From assembly GCA_934772525.1 (NCBI GenBank), contig CAKVMI010000003.1, positions 164,503 to 228,502 on the forward strand: DNA of 64,000 nucleotides. The letters are read 5' to 3'. Positions within the stretch are counted from its first letter, which is position 1, and every line of letters starts with the position of its first letter. Below the pieces are notes generated by a model. The model worked only from the letters and a program-made list of their open reading frames with translations. It ran no database searches and was not told where the DNA came from. Positions 52,530 to 61,897 of the stretch are shown in pieces. Made by a program: the position numbers and the translations under genes. This stretch comes from an uncultured Clostridia bacterium. GTDB lineage: Bacteria; Bacillota; Clostridia; Christensenellales; UBA1242.

Positions 52530-53621
52530 ATGAAAATCAATAAATTAAAATTGCAAAACTTTCGAAATTATGAGCAAATTGAAGTGGAGTTTGGCGAAAA
52601 TGTTAATTGTTTAGTGGGTCGAAACGCACAAGGAAAAACCAACCTAGTAGAGCCGATTTATATAATTAGCGCATTAAAGTCATTCAGAAATAGTAAGCTT
52701 GTAGATTGTATAGAAGACACTAAAGACTCCGCCAAAATTATAGCAAATATTAGTTCAGTGGTTGGCACCAAAACTATAGAATATACCATTAATAAAGATG
52801 GCACAAACGAGTACTTGGTAAACCACAACAAAATCACAAAAAAGCGTGATATGTACGGGCATTCATACGCCGTAATATTTTCGCCCGACGAATTAAAGTT
52901 GGTTAAGGGTTCTCCCGATGTCAGACGTGACTTTTTGGATACCGACATTTGTCAAATTAGTAACATCTATTCCGATTTACTAGACCGATACGATAAGGTT
53001 TTGCAAAGCCGAAACAAACTTTTAAAATTTTCAAAATCTCGTGATAAATTAAACGCAGAATTAGATGTTTGGGACATTTCGCTTGCAACTCTTGGTGCTC
53101 AAATTACTAAAACACGTGAAAATTTTGTGGCAAATATCACACGTCACGCCGAAAAAATTATGCAACATTTATCCAAAAACGCCGAAACTTTAACCGTTAG
53201 TTACATTGGAATAAATGGCGAAACCAAGGACGAAAAATGTGAAAATTTACTATCTGCATTAAAGTTTAATAGAGCCAAAGATATAGAACTAGGTTACACT
53301 TCTATTGGCCCACATCGTGATGAAGTTAAGTTTTTTATAAACGGATTAGAAGTAAAACCATTCGCTTCCCAGGGGCAACAACGTTCGGTAGTTTTAGCAC
53401 TAAAACTTGCCGAAATGGAAGCAATAAAAGAAGTAAAAGAAGAGCCGATTTTAATTTTAGACGATGTATTTAGTGAACTAGATTCCACTCGTCAAAAACT
53501 ACTTTTAGAATATCTTTCGGGAAAACAAGTCTTCATAACTTGCACAAATTTTAGAAAAAACGACCTTCAAAATCTGACAAAATTCAGAATAAAAAACGCA
53601 AAAATAGTCGCCGAAAATTAA
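52530..53621 (+). CDS. recF: DNA replication and repair protein RecF
   Basis: SMC-like ATPase that helps load RecA at gaps. 363 residues. Walker A GRNAQGKT is at 30-37, with a signature region near QGQQRSVVLALKLAE and Walker B ILILDDVFSELD near 304. The AAGGA site is seven bases from the ATG. Canonically recF follows dnaN; here it is divergent from dnaA and starts the recF-gyrB-gyrA series. A terminator follows. Confidence 0.96.
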   Translation: MKINKLKLQNFRNYEQIEVEFGENVNCLVGRNAQGKTNLVEPIYIISALKSFRNSKLVDCIEDTKDSAKIIANISSVVGTKTIEYTINKDGTNEYLVNHNKITKKRDMYGHSYAVIFSPDELKLVKGSPDVRRDFLDTDICQISNIYSDLLDRYDKVLQSRNKLLKFSKSRDKLNAELDVWDISLATLGAQITKTRENFVANITRHAEKIMQHLSKNAETLTVSYIGINGETKDEKCENLLSALKFNRAKDIELGYTSIGPHRDEVKFFINGLEVKPFASQGQQRSVVLALKLAEMEAIKEVKEEPILILDDVFSELDSTRQKLLLEYLSGKQVFITCTNFRKNDLQNLTKFRIKNAKIVAEN

Positions 53622-53688
53622 AAAATATTTTTACGACACTTGCCACGCTACGTTATCATTAAATTTGGTCAATATATTTTTCAATAAC

Positions 53689-53731
53689 GCCCCAATTTGT
53701 CAAAAAAGTGCAAATTTGGGGCTAATTTTTT
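53689..53731 (+). terminator. Terminator after recF
   Basis: GCCCCAATTTG (53689-53699) pairs with CAAATTTGGGGC (53711-53722), then TAATTTTTTT. Confidence 0.85.
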
Positions 53732-53771
53732 TATTAAGTTTTAAAATTTGCTTTCTTTTTTTATAAAATTG

Positions 53772-53780
53772 TGCTATAAT
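53772..53780 (+). promoter_or_regulatory. Extended -10 promoter of gyrBA
   Basis: TGCTATAAT (53772-53780), perfect -10 with TGn extension. The -35 is poor. The gyrB start is 45 bases downstream. Confidence 0.65.
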
Positions 53781-53824
53781 TACAAGCGTAAAAACAAAAC
53801 AAAAAAAGGAGAAAATTTTTAAGT

Positions 53825-55729
53825 ATGGCTGAAAAAGTTAAAGGTGAATACACCGAAGCCGAGATACAAGTTTTGGAAGGACTGGAACCTGTAAGAAAGC
53901 GTCCGGGTATGTACATTGGCTCAACAGATGAAAGGGGTTTGCACCACTTAATTTATGAAGTTGTAGATAACTCTATTGATGAAGCACTTGCTGGATATTG
54001 TGACAGCATAGTTGTAGAAATTAATAAAGATGGCTCATGTTCGGTATTAGATAATGGTCGTGGTATTCCAACCGGTATTATTAAAAAGGAAAAGAAGAGT
54101 GCGGTAGAAGTCGTTTTAACCAAGTTGCACGCAGGTGGTAAGTTTGGTGGTGGCGGATACAAAATTTCGGGCGGATTGCACGGCGTTGGTGTAAGTTGCG
54201 TAAACGCATTATCCGAGTGGCTAGAAGTAGAAGTTTGGCAAAATGGTAGTCACTTTAAGCAAACATATAATAGAGGTGTGCCACAACGTCCTCTGGCAGT
54301 TGTGGGTGAAGCAACCACAACTGGTACAAAAGTTACATTTATGCCAGATAGCGAAATTTTTGAAACAACCGTATTCAATTTTGATACCGTCAAGGTAAGA
54401 CTTCGTGAACTTGCATTTTTAAACAAGGGTCTAACAATTACAGCAATAGACCACCGTACCGACAAAAAAGAAGTTATGCATTACGAAGGTGGTATATTAG
54501 AGTTTGTTAAGAATTTAAGTAAAACCAAAGAAAATATTTTCCCAGAACCAGTATATATAGATAAACAATTAAAAGAAGGCGAAATTGAAATTGCTCTTCA
54601 ATATAATGATGGGTATTCTGAAAATGTTTATGCTTACGCAAACAACATTAACACCGAAGAAGGTGGTACTCACGTAATTGGTTTCAGAAACGCTATCACA
54701 AAGATTGTAAACGATTACGCTATCAAGTTTAATATGTTAAAGCAATCTGAAAAACTTAGTGGTGATGACGTAAGAGAAGGTTTAACCGCTGTAATTAATG
54801 TAAAATTACAAAACCCACAATTTGAAGGTCAAACAAAAACCAAACTTGGCAACTCCGAAATTCGTGGCGCTGTCGAAAAGGCAATGCAAGATGGCTTTGG
54901 CGATTATATGGAAGAACATCCAAAAGAAGCTAAGGACCTAATTTTAAAGAGTATTACATCTCAACGTGCAAGAGAAGCTGCTCGTAATGCAAGAGAGTTA
55001 ACAAGACGTAAGGGAGTACTAGAAACCAACTCGCTTCCAGGTAAACTTGCAGACTGCTCTGAAAGGGATCCTAGTCTATGTGAAATATATATAGTCGAGG
55101 GTGATAGTGCAGGCGGTACTGCAAAACAAGGAAGAGATAGAAGATTCCAAGCGATTTTGCCACTTCGTGGTAAAATATTGAACGTAGAAAAATCTAGAAT
55201 TAATAAAGTATTAGAAAATAACGAAATTAAATCTATGATTACAGCGTTTGGTGCAGGTGTTGGTAACGACTTTGATGTAACTAAATTAAAATATGATAAA
55301 ATAATAACTATGACGGATGCCGATGTCGATGGTAGCCATATTAGAATATTATTATTAACATTCTTCTATAGATATATGCGTCCACTAATAGAAGGGGGTC
55401 ACGTATACGCTGCTATGCCACCACTATACAAAATTTCAAAAAATAAGCAAGAATATTATTGCTATAGTGATGATGAACTTGCAAAAAAACTTGAAGAAGT
55501 TGGTAAAAAGGGTGCTGATGTACAGCGTTATAAAGGTTTAGGTGAAATGAGTGCCGAACAACTTTGGACTACTACAATGAGTCCAGAACATCGTACTCTT
55601 GTAAGAATTAACATGAAGGACGCTTACGAAGCCGACCAAATATTTAACACATTAATGGGCGAAGACCCAGAACTTAGAAGAATATTTATAGAACAAAACG
55701 CCAAACTTGTTACAGATTTGGACGTATAA
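53825..55729 (+). CDS. gyrB: DNA gyrase subunit B
   Basis: ATPase subunit of DNA gyrase. 634 residues. The GHKL ATP site includes NSIDEALAGYCD and GRGIPTGI, with GGLHGVGVS. The TOPRIM part has IVEGDSAGG, PLRGKILNVEK and TDADVDGSHI. The C-terminal RRIFIEQNA ending is the norm. GGAGAAAA is about 13 bases from the ATG, a long spacing. It is followed after 11 bases by gyrA in the same transcript. Confidence 0.97.
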   Translation: MAEKVKGEYTEAEIQVLEGLEPVRKRPGMYIGSTDERGLHHLIYEVVDNSIDEALAGYCDSIVVEINKDGSCSVLDNGRGIPTGIIKKEKKSAVEVVLTKLHAGGKFGGGGYKISGGLHGVGVSCVNALSEWLEVEVWQNGSHFKQTYNRGVPQRPLAVVGEATTTGTKVTFMPDSEIFETTVFNFDTVKVRLRELAFLNKGLTITAIDHRTDKKEVMHYEGGILEFVKNLSKTKENIFPEPVYIDKQLKEGEIEIALQYNDGYSENVYAYANNINTEEGGTHVIGFRNAITKIVNDYAIKFNMLKQSEKLSGDDVREGLTAVINVKLQNPQFEGQTKTKLGNSEIRGAVEKAMQDGFGDYMEEHPKEAKDLILKSITSQRAREAARNARELTRRKGVLETNSLPGKLADCSERDPSLCEIYIVEGDSAGGTAKQGRDRRFQAILPLRGKILNVEKSRINKVLENNEIKSMITAFGAGVGNDFDVTKLKYDKIITMTDADVDGSHIRILLLTFFYRYMRPLIEGGHVYAAMPPLYKISKNKQEYYCYSDDELAKKLEEVGKKGADVQRYKGLGEMSAEQLWTTTMSPEHRTLVRINMKDAYEADQIFNTLMGEDPELRRIFIEQNAKLVTDLDV

Positions 55730-55740
55730 GGAGGTAGAGC

Positions 55741-58257
55741 ATGGCGAAAAAAAGAGATTATAGTGCAGAACATGACAAAATTATAGATAACACCAAATAT
55801 CTAGACGTCGAAATTAATGACGAAATGAAAAAGTCTTTCATTAGTTATGCTATGGCAGTTAACGTATCACGTGCAATTCCAGATGTAAGAGATGGTTTAA
55901 AACCTGTTCATAGAAGAATACTTTATTCTATGGGTGAGTTAGGTTTATTCAATGATAAGCCACATCGTAAATGTGCCAGAATTGTCGGTGATGTTTTGGG
56001 TAAGTACCACCCACACGGAGATAGTGCAGTTTATTTTGCATTAGTAAGGCTTGCACAAGACTTTACTATTCGTTGTCCATTAGTAGATGGTCACGGAAAC
56101 TTTGGTTCGATTGATGGTGACCCACCAGCAGCGCAACGTTACACAGAAGCAAGACTTAGTAAAATTGCCGGCGAAATGCTAAGAGATATAGATAAAGAAA
56201 CGGTAGATTTTTATCCAAACTTTGATGAAACTCTAGAACAACCTTGCGTTTTACCATCAAGATTTCCAAACCTACTAGTTAATGGTTCGGATGGTATTGC
56301 GGTTGGTATGGCTACAAATATTCCACCACACAACTTAGGTGAAGTTTGTAACGCCGTTGTAGCAATGCTAGAAAACCCAGAAATTACTGTGGATGAACTT
56401 ATGAATTATATCCCAGCTCCAGACTTCCCAACAGGTGCATTAATTATGGGAAGAGCGGGAATTCGTCAAGCCTATCGTACTGGTCGTGGCGGAATTGTTA
56501 TTAGAGCGAAAACCGAAATAGAAGAAGAACCAAATGGCAAAAGCCGTATTATAGTAACTGAAATTCCTTACCAAGTAAATAAAGCCGAACTTATTGTAAC
56601 AATTGCAAATTTGGTTAAAAACAAAAAGATTGAAGGTATTACCGATATCAAAGAAGAGTCCGACCGTAATGGTATGAGAATTGTAATTGAAGTAAGAAAG
56701 GACGTTCAAGCAAATGTAATATTAAATACATTATATAAACACACCGCACTTCAATCTTCATTCGGCGTAATAATGTTAGCCCTTGTAAATGGCGAACCAA
56801 GAGTTCTAAATTTAAAGGAAATGCTTTATTATTACATAGAGCATCAAAAACAAGTAATTGTTAGAAGAACTAAGTACGATTTAAACCGTGCCGAAGAAAG
56901 AGAACATATTGTAAAGGGTTTAGTAATAGCACTTGCAAATATAGATAAAGTTATCAAAATTATTAAGGCTTCTAGCGATAAGTTTGTAGCGTGCGATAAA
57001 TTGATGGAAAACTTCAATTTAAGCGAAAAGCAAGCAAATGCCATTTTGGATATGCGTCTACAAAGATTAACTTCTCTAGAAGTTGAAAAACTAAAAGAAG
57101 AACTTGTAGAACTTGGCAAAACTATAGCCGAATTAAAATCTATTTTAAATAGTGACCAAAAGGTTGTAGATATCATAAAAACCGAAATTACCGAAATTAG
57201 AGATAAATATCCTCAAGAACGTAAGACTGAGATTGTAACTGACTATTCAGAACTAGATATTGCCGATTTAATTGAAAAACAAGACGTAGTAGTTAGTATG
57301 ACTCACTATGGTTATATAAAGAGAGTTCCAGTATCTGAATACAAAGCACAAAAGCGTGGCGGTAAGGGTATGATTGCTCATAAGCCAAAGGAAGAAGACT
57401 TTGTAGAAAACCTATTTATAACCAATACTCATAATGACATTATGTTCTTTACAAACTTAGGTAAGGTTTACTCTATTAAGGGTTACGAAATTCCAGAAGG
57501 TCAAAAACAAGCCAAGGGTAGAGCAATAGTTAATCTATTAGAACTACAAGAAAATGAAAAGGTTACCGCCGTTATTCCACTAACTGATGATATGGAAGGA
57601 AACCTAATTCAAGCAACTCGAAATGGTATTGTTAAAAAGACCGCACTAGATGAGTATAAAAAGATTAGACGTGTAGGTAAAATAGCAATTAACCTAGATG
57701 AAGGCGACGAACTTATCTCCGTTCAAATTACATCGGGTAGAGATGAAATCCTTCTTGCAACCCACGAAGGTAAATGTATTAAGTTTAGCGAAGAAGAACT
57801 TAGAACTCTTTCTCGTGATACTCGTGGAGTTAAGTGTATTGCTCTTGAAAAGAAAGACTATGTTGTAGATATGATTGCAATTAAGCCAAACCACAGCATC
57901 TTAACAGTTACCGAAAAGGGATTTGGTAAGCGTAGTGACCCAGAAGAATACAGGCTTCAAGTTCGTGGTGGTAAGGGTGTTAAGGCTGGTCAATTTAGCG
58001 AAAAGACGGGTAAACTTGTAAATATGAAGCAAGTAACCGACGACGAAGATATTATGATGATAGCGTCAAATGGTGTAATTATCCGTACTAGAGCTAAATA
58101 CATTAATAAGATTGGTCGTGGTACCGTAGGTGTTAGAATTATGCGACTTACAGACGAAAACACCGTTGTGTGCGTAGCAATAGCCGATGGTTATGCTGAA
58201 GACGTTTCGGGCGATGATATAGATGACTCAATGCCAATAGCTCCAGACGAAATATAA
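55741..58257 (+). CDS. gyrA: DNA gyrase subunit A
   Basis: Cleavage-religation subunit of gyrase, 838 residues. The catalytic Tyr134 is in AAQRYTEA, and the quinolone-determining region reads YHPHGDSAVYFALVR (89-103). The serine equivalent to E. coli Ser83 is kept (Ser95), but the acidic residue equivalent to Asp87 is Phe99. The gyrase-specific GyrA box QKRGGKG lies near 533, followed by six-bladed C-terminal repeats and an acidic tail. AAGGAGG precedes the ATG. The protein is clearly gyrase, not ParC. Confidence 0.97.
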   Translation: MAKKRDYSAEHDKIIDNTKYLDVEINDEMKKSFISYAMAVNVSRAIPDVRDGLKPVHRRILYSMGELGLFNDKPHRKCARIVGDVLGKYHPHGDSAVYFALVRLAQDFTIRCPLVDGHGNFGSIDGDPPAAQRYTEARLSKIAGEMLRDIDKETVDFYPNFDETLEQPCVLPSRFPNLLVNGSDGIAVGMATNIPPHNLGEVCNAVVAMLENPEITVDELMNYIPAPDFPTGALIMGRAGIRQAYRTGRGGIVIRAKTEIEEEPNGKSRIIVTEIPYQVNKAELIVTIANLVKNKKIEGITDIKEESDRNGMRIVIEVRKDVQANVILNTLYKHTALQSSFGVIMLALVNGEPRVLNLKEMLYYYIEHQKQVIVRRTKYDLNRAEEREHIVKGLVIALANIDKVIKIIKASSDKFVACDKLMENFNLSEKQANAILDMRLQRLTSLEVEKLKEELVELGKTIAELKSILNSDQKVVDIIKTEITEIRDKYPQERKTEIVTDYSELDIADLIEKQDVVVSMTHYGYIKRVPVSEYKAQKRGGKGMIAHKPKEEDFVENLFITNTHNDIMFFTNLGKVYSIKGYEIPEGQKQAKGRAIVNLLELQENEKVTAVIPLTDDMEGNLIQATRNGIVKKTALDEYKKIRRVGKIAINLDEGDELISVQITSGRDEILLATHEGKCIKFSEEELRTLSRDTRGVKCIALEKKDYVVDMIAIKPNHSILTVTEKGFGKRSDPEEYRLQVRGGKGVKAGQFSEKTGKLVNMKQVTDDEDIMMIASNGVIIRTRAKYINKIGRGTVGVRIMRLTDENTVVCVAIADGYAEDVSGDDIDDSMPIAPDEI

Positions 58258-58263
58258 AAATTT

Positions 58264-58297
58264 TTCCGTTTACCATAATCTTGGTAAGCGGATTTTT
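58264..58297 (+). terminator. Terminator of gyrBA
   Basis: TCCG-TTACC near 58265 pairs with GGTAA-CGGA near 58283-58292, then a T5 run. Confidence 0.8.
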
Positions 58298-58445
58298 CAT
58301 ATTTAATAATTAATAATAATTTTATAAAAAATATGTGTCTAAATACAAATTTGCAAAAACCCTTTATTTTACTTGCTTTTTGGGTTTTTTGTATGATAAA
58401 CTTTAAGTAGTTAAGGAAATCTTTAACTAAGCAAGGAGGAATTTT

Positions 58446-58718
58446 ATGAACAAACAAGAAATGTTAAAGGCTGTTGCCGAAAAGTCTGGTATGACTATTA
58501 AGGATACTGGCGTATTCTACGAAGCATTTGTAGAAACACTTAGCGAAACACTAAGAGCAGGCGACAAGGTAGCACTTGTAGGTTTCGGAACATTCTCTGC
58601 TAAGAAAAGAGCAGAAAGAACCGCTATCAATCCAAGAACTAAGGAAAAGGTTCAAGTTCCAGCAACTGTAGTTCCATCATTAAAGTTTGGTAGCAGTTTT
58701 AAAGATACTTTGGCTTAA
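58446..58718 (+). CDS. hup: HU family DNA-binding protein
   Basis: 90-residue nucleoid protein that bends DNA as a dimer. MNKQEMLKAVAEKSG and the VALVGFGTFSAKKRAERTAI arm region with NPRT are fully typical. AAGGAGG is seven bases from the ATG. It has its own terminator. The preceding 58298-58445 carries an AAAACCC/GGGTTTT hairpin and a TATGAT -10-like box. Confidence 0.96.
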   Translation: MNKQEMLKAVAEKSGMTIKDTGVFYEAFVETLSETLRAGDKVALVGFGTFSAKKRAERTAINPRTKEKVQVPATVVPSLKFGSSFKDTLA

Positions 58719-58737
58719 TTGTTTTATAGTTAAAGTT

Positions 58738-58767
58738 AAAAATACCCTTTATTTTAAGGGTATTTTT
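58738..58767 (+). terminator. Terminator after hup
   Basis: AAAAATACCCTT pairs with AAGGGTATTTTT, with a T run. Confidence 0.85.
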
Positions 58768-58889
58768 TATTGTAAAAAAGTAAATAATAGTTTGTAAAAT
58801 TATTGTTATATGTTAAAATAGATTTAGAAAAATTTATAAAGGAATAATAGGAATTACCTATAGTTTCTAAATTAAAGGAGAAAAGCAAA

Positions 58890-59579
58890 ATGACATATAT
58901 GGTTCTTTCAATTTTAATGATATTTTTAGTTGCGTGTTTTATTGCAAGTAGGCTATTAAAAGCGGGTATAGGTGCAATATTCACTAAAACTATGGCGTCC
59001 CTTGGTATGGTGTTTGGTGCAGTGCTTTCATTGTCCACGGGGTATGCGTTTTTTCACTTATACATTATTTTAGGTGTAATTTGTGGAATGCTTGGAGATA
59101 TATTCCTAGAACTAAAAAGAGTTTATCCCGAAAACGACTTTTTGTATTTTAACTTTGGTATGACAGCGTTTGCAGTAGGTCACATAATGTATCTAATAGC
59201 AATTATAAAAATGACTGGTGCAAGTAATAGTTTACTCGTTCCAGCATTAATAAGTTTAGCCATTGCAGTAGCTTTTGCAAGTTTACTAATTTTAGTTTTA
59301 GCAAAACCATTAAAATTAGAGTTTGGAAAATGCAAGTGGCAATCGTTTGCTTATTGTATACTATTAACATTTTTAACAGCATTTAGTATATTCGTTTATT
59401 TTAAAACCACAGTTTCAATCTTGCTTCCATTAGGATTTGTTGCATTTTTACTATCTGATTTGGTGCTTTCCCTTCAGTACTTTGGTGGCGAAGGTAAAAT
59501 TGATGAGCCACTACTTGTAACTGTAAACCATGTACTTTACTATGGCGCACAAGTACTATTAATAGGATTATTATTTTAA
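58890..59579 (+). CDS. Lysoplasmalogenase-like (YhhN family) membrane protein
   Basis: 229 residues with about eight hydrophobic segments. The family blocks GMLGDIFLEL (about 66-75), GMTAFAVGHIMYL (90-102), LSDLVLSLQ near 190 and NHVLYYGAQVLL near the end, including conserved Asp and His, match YhhN/TMEM86. Members cleave the vinyl-ether bond of lysoplasmalogens, and anaerobic Clostridia do make plasmalogens. AAAGGAGA precedes the ATG. It is followed after 26 bases by pgi, probably in one transcript. Confidence 0.85.
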   Translation: MTYMVLSILMIFLVACFIASRLLKAGIGAIFTKTMASLGMVFGAVLSLSTGYAFFHLYIILGVICGMLGDIFLELKRVYPENDFLYFNFGMTAFAVGHIMYLIAIIKMTGASNSLLVPALISLAIAVAFASLLILVLAKPLKLEFGKCKWQSFAYCILLTFLTAFSIFVYFKTTVSILLPLGFVAFLLSDLVLSLQYFGGEGKIDEPLLVTVNHVLYYGAQVLLIGLLF

Positions 59580-59605
59580 TTTAAACAAATTTTAGGAGCA
59601 AAATA

Positions 59606-60868
59606 ATGATAGAAGTAAATATAGATAATTCAAGAATAACCGAAAAAGATTTGACATCGGGTTCGGTATATAAGTTGGTTCGAAAAGCACACGAAATCAT
59701 TCGTGGAACGGATAGAAGTATAGGAACGGGCTGGGTAGAACTCCCACTTTCTACTACAAAAACAGATATTCTAAACATTAAGCGTATTGCAAAAAATGTT
59801 CAAGAAACCAGTGATGTACTACTAGTTCTTGGTATTGGCGGGTCGTACTTGGGTGCTGAAAGTGCCATAAAGATGTTAAAGCGAGAAACGAAAACCGAAG
59901 TAATCTTTTTAGGAACCGACTTAAACGCATATAAGTTATTAAAAACATTAGATTATTGCAAAAATAAACAAGTATCCGTAAATTGTATTTCAAAAAGCGG
60001 AACTACCACCGAAACGGCAATAGCTTTCGAGATGGTAGAAAGTTTTATGAAAAAGAAGTATAAGAAAAATAACGAGTACAAAAAAAGAATTTATATTACT
60101 ACCGATTACGAACTAGGGTATTTGCGTAAAGTCGCAGATACCGAAGGCTATACCACATTTAGTATACCACGCACAGTTGGCGGAAGATATAGCGTATTAA
60201 CCCCAGTTGGACTATTTCCTATGGCAGTTGCAGGAATTAATATAGAAAAAGTCATGAATGGTGCAGTTAATGCATACAAAGAAGATTACGAACTAAAAAA
60301 TGAGTTAAATCCAGCATATAGATATGGCGCAGTAAGATATTTAATGCAGGCAAAGAACCGTAAACTTGTAGAACTTACCACATCATTTGATGATAGAATG
60401 GTAGGGCTACTTGATTGGCATAAGCAACTATTTGCCGAAAGCGAAGGTAAGAACGGCAAAGGTCTATTCGTTTCAACTGCAAAATACACCACCGACCTTC
60501 ATTCAATCGGACAATTCGTACAAGAAGGCACACCTTTGCTTTTTGAAACTATTTTTGATGTAACTCAACCCGAAGAAGACTTTATGCTAGAAAATATTAG
60601 CGAAGAATCTCCAGTGTATTACCTAAACGGCAAACTACTAAGCGAAGTGAATAATAATGCAAAGTATGGCGTAATAAAGGCTCACGCCGAAGCAAAAGTT
60701 CCAGTAGTAGTTATAAAAATAGAAAATTTAAACGAAGAAAGTTACGGTGAACTTATATATACCCTAGAAACGGCTTGCGCAATCTCAGGGCTAATGCTAG
60801 GCATTAATCCATTTAACCAACCAGGCGTAGAAGCGTATAAAAAATATATGAAAGAAGCAGGAAAGTAG
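59606..60868 (+). CDS. pgi: Glucose-6-phosphate isomerase
   Basis: Interconverts glucose-6-P and fructose-6-P. 420 residues, the shorter Bacillota type (about 415-450). VLGIGGSYLGAESA is near 73-86, SKSGTTTETAIAFE near 127-140 (phosphate-binding loop), GGRYSVLTPVG near 189-199, and the C-terminal GLMLGINPFNQPGVEAYK carries the catalytic region. TTAGGAG is seven bases from the ATG. A terminator follows. Confidence 0.96.
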   Translation: MIEVNIDNSRITEKDLTSGSVYKLVRKAHEIIRGTDRSIGTGWVELPLSTTKTDILNIKRIAKNVQETSDVLLVLGIGGSYLGAESAIKMLKRETKTEVIFLGTDLNAYKLLKTLDYCKNKQVSVNCISKSGTTTETAIAFEMVESFMKKKYKKNNEYKKRIYITTDYELGYLRKVADTEGYTTFSIPRTVGGRYSVLTPVGLFPMAVAGINIEKVMNGAVNAYKEDYELKNELNPAYRYGAVRYLMQAKNRKLVELTTSFDDRMVGLLDWHKQLFAESEGKNGKGLFVSTAKYTTDLHSIGQFVQEGTPLLFETIFDVTQPEEDFMLENISEESPVYYLNGKLLSEVNNNAKYGVIKAHAEAKVPVVVIKIENLNEESYGELIYTLETACAISGLMLGINPFNQPGVEAYKKYMKEAGK

Positions 60869-60888
60869 GTAAAATTTCCAGCAAAAAG

Positions 60889-60919
60889 AAAAGGTCATAA
60901 TTAATTTATGACCTTTTTT
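60889..60919. terminator. Bidirectional terminator
   Basis: AAAAGGTCATAA (60889-60900) pairs with TTATGACCTTTT (60906-60917). Confidence 0.9.
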
Positions 60920-60935
60920 CGTTTCAATTTACCAA

Positions 60936-61028
60936 CTACATTCCCGCTTTTTTGTAGGCTTGTTTGGTTTTATTTTTAAGTTTTGCAAAGTGCTTATCTA
61001 TTAATTTTGAAAGTTCTATTTTACTCAT
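60936..61028 (-). CDS. 30-residue basic small protein coupled to an HTH regulator
   Basis: ATG at 61028 follows AAGGGGGG by seven bases and reads MSKIELSKLIDKHFAKLKNK plus TKQAYKKAGM to TAG. It is strongly basic and helical. The ribosome site lies in the last codons of the regulator gene, whose stop is only three bases away, so translation is coupled. No known family. It could be a cofactor of the regulator or an independent microprotein. Confidence 0.55.
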   Translation of the reverse strand: MSKIELSKLIDKHFAKLKNKTKQAYKKAGM

Positions 61029-61031
61029 ATT

Positions 61032-61724
61032 TTAAGCCCCCCTTTTAGAATAATCGTATTCGGTAACCTTTACCGTTGCTGGTTTAATATCTGCGAGCAT
61101 TTTCCCAAGTTGAACTCGGTATTCGCCACATTTTTTAATAGATGCTGTGGTTTTTTTAGAAATTTTTTGAAGAGTGTTAGATACGTGCAAAACAAGTTCT
61201 TCAGAAATTTCTTCGTCTTCAACTTGTTTGGTCAAACCAATTTTTGCCGATTGTTGCATACGATCTACAAACGAAACGTCGGCAAAGAACTTAACTGGAA
61301 CTTCGTCAAAAGTGTTTGCGTTCTCTTTTATCTTTTCAAGTAACTCAGCTTTTTCTTCTACCAAGTAATCGGTATTTTCAATTCGTTTTGCTACAGTATT
61401 TAGCACTAACTCTAGAGTCATCTTTGGAGTAAGTGGTACGCCAAATGTTGTATATAGTCCGCCATTCCACGCACAGTTCAAAACGTTTTCGGGCGAAAAG
61501 TTAGGGTTATTTAGTTTTATTATTTCGGGATTAAAGACATATTTGCAAAAAATATTTTCTAATATTTTAAATGTACATGGTCTAATCTCACATTCAATAG
61601 AATTAAGATAGGTTGGAGAAATGCTAAGATTTGCAGACATTTCAGCAATCGATTCGTTATATAACGCCATTCTCATACAAGAGAGAACACGTCCAAGTTC
61701 GCCCTTTTCCGTTTTCCTTTGCAT
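61032..61724 (-). CDS. Helix-turn-helix (XRE-like) regulator
   Basis: 230 residues. The N-terminal 60 (GELGRVLSCMRMALYNESIA and EMSANLSISPTYLNSIE) form an XRE-type helix-turn-helix. The middle is unrecognised, and residues about 150-215 are helical with possible coiled coil. The ATG at 61724 after GGGGGA is preferred over an in-frame GTG at 61775 that lies inside the operator. Its promoter contains a TCACANNNTGTGA palindrome between -35 and -10, consistent with autorepression. A 30-residue ORF follows immediately. Confidence 0.75.
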   Translation of the reverse strand: MQRKTEKGELGRVLSCMRMALYNESIAEMSANLSISPTYLNSIECEIRPCTFKILENIFCKYVFNPEIIKLNNPNFSPENVLNCAWNGGLYTTFGVPLTPKMTLELVLNTVAKRIENTDYLVEEKAELLEKIKENANTFDEVPVKFFADVSFVDRMQQSAKIGLTKQVEDEEISEELVLHVSNTLQKISKKTTASIKKCGEYRVQLGKMLADIKPATVKVTEYDYSKRGA

Positions 61725-61765
61725 AATTAAATCCCCCGATTTATTACTCAAATTAATGTACCCAA

Positions 61766-61794
61766 ATAATATCACAAGTTGTGAGTGTTGTCAA
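61766..61794 (-). promoter_or_regulatory. Autoregulated-looking promoter of the HTH gene
   Basis: Minus strand TTGACA (61794-61789), a 17-base spacer and TATTAT (61771-61766). TCACAACTTGTGA (61784-61772) fills the spacer up to the -10. It is identical in geometry to the promoter at 33015. Confidence 0.75.
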
Positions 61795-61825
61795 TAGAGT
61801 TTATTAAAAAGTTTCTACAAAAAAC

Positions 61826-61854
61826 TTGACAAATAGCAACAATTGGCGTATATT
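61826..61854 (+). promoter_or_regulatory. Promoter of tRNA-Arg(ACG)
   Basis: TTGACA (61826-61831), a 17-base spacer and TATATT (61849-61854), 43 bases before the tRNA. Confidence 0.75.
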
Positions 61855-61897
61855 ATAAAAGCAAAAAAATTGTACGAGATTTTGCATAAAATATTAT

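Noticed and set aside
53105..53125. parS-like ACACGTGAA inside recF
   Set aside because: Only the central part matches; the flanks differ from the 16-bp site.
61725..61775. GTG-started N-terminal extension of the HTH regulator
   Set aside because: The GTG lies inside the operator and -10 region, so it would not be transcribed.
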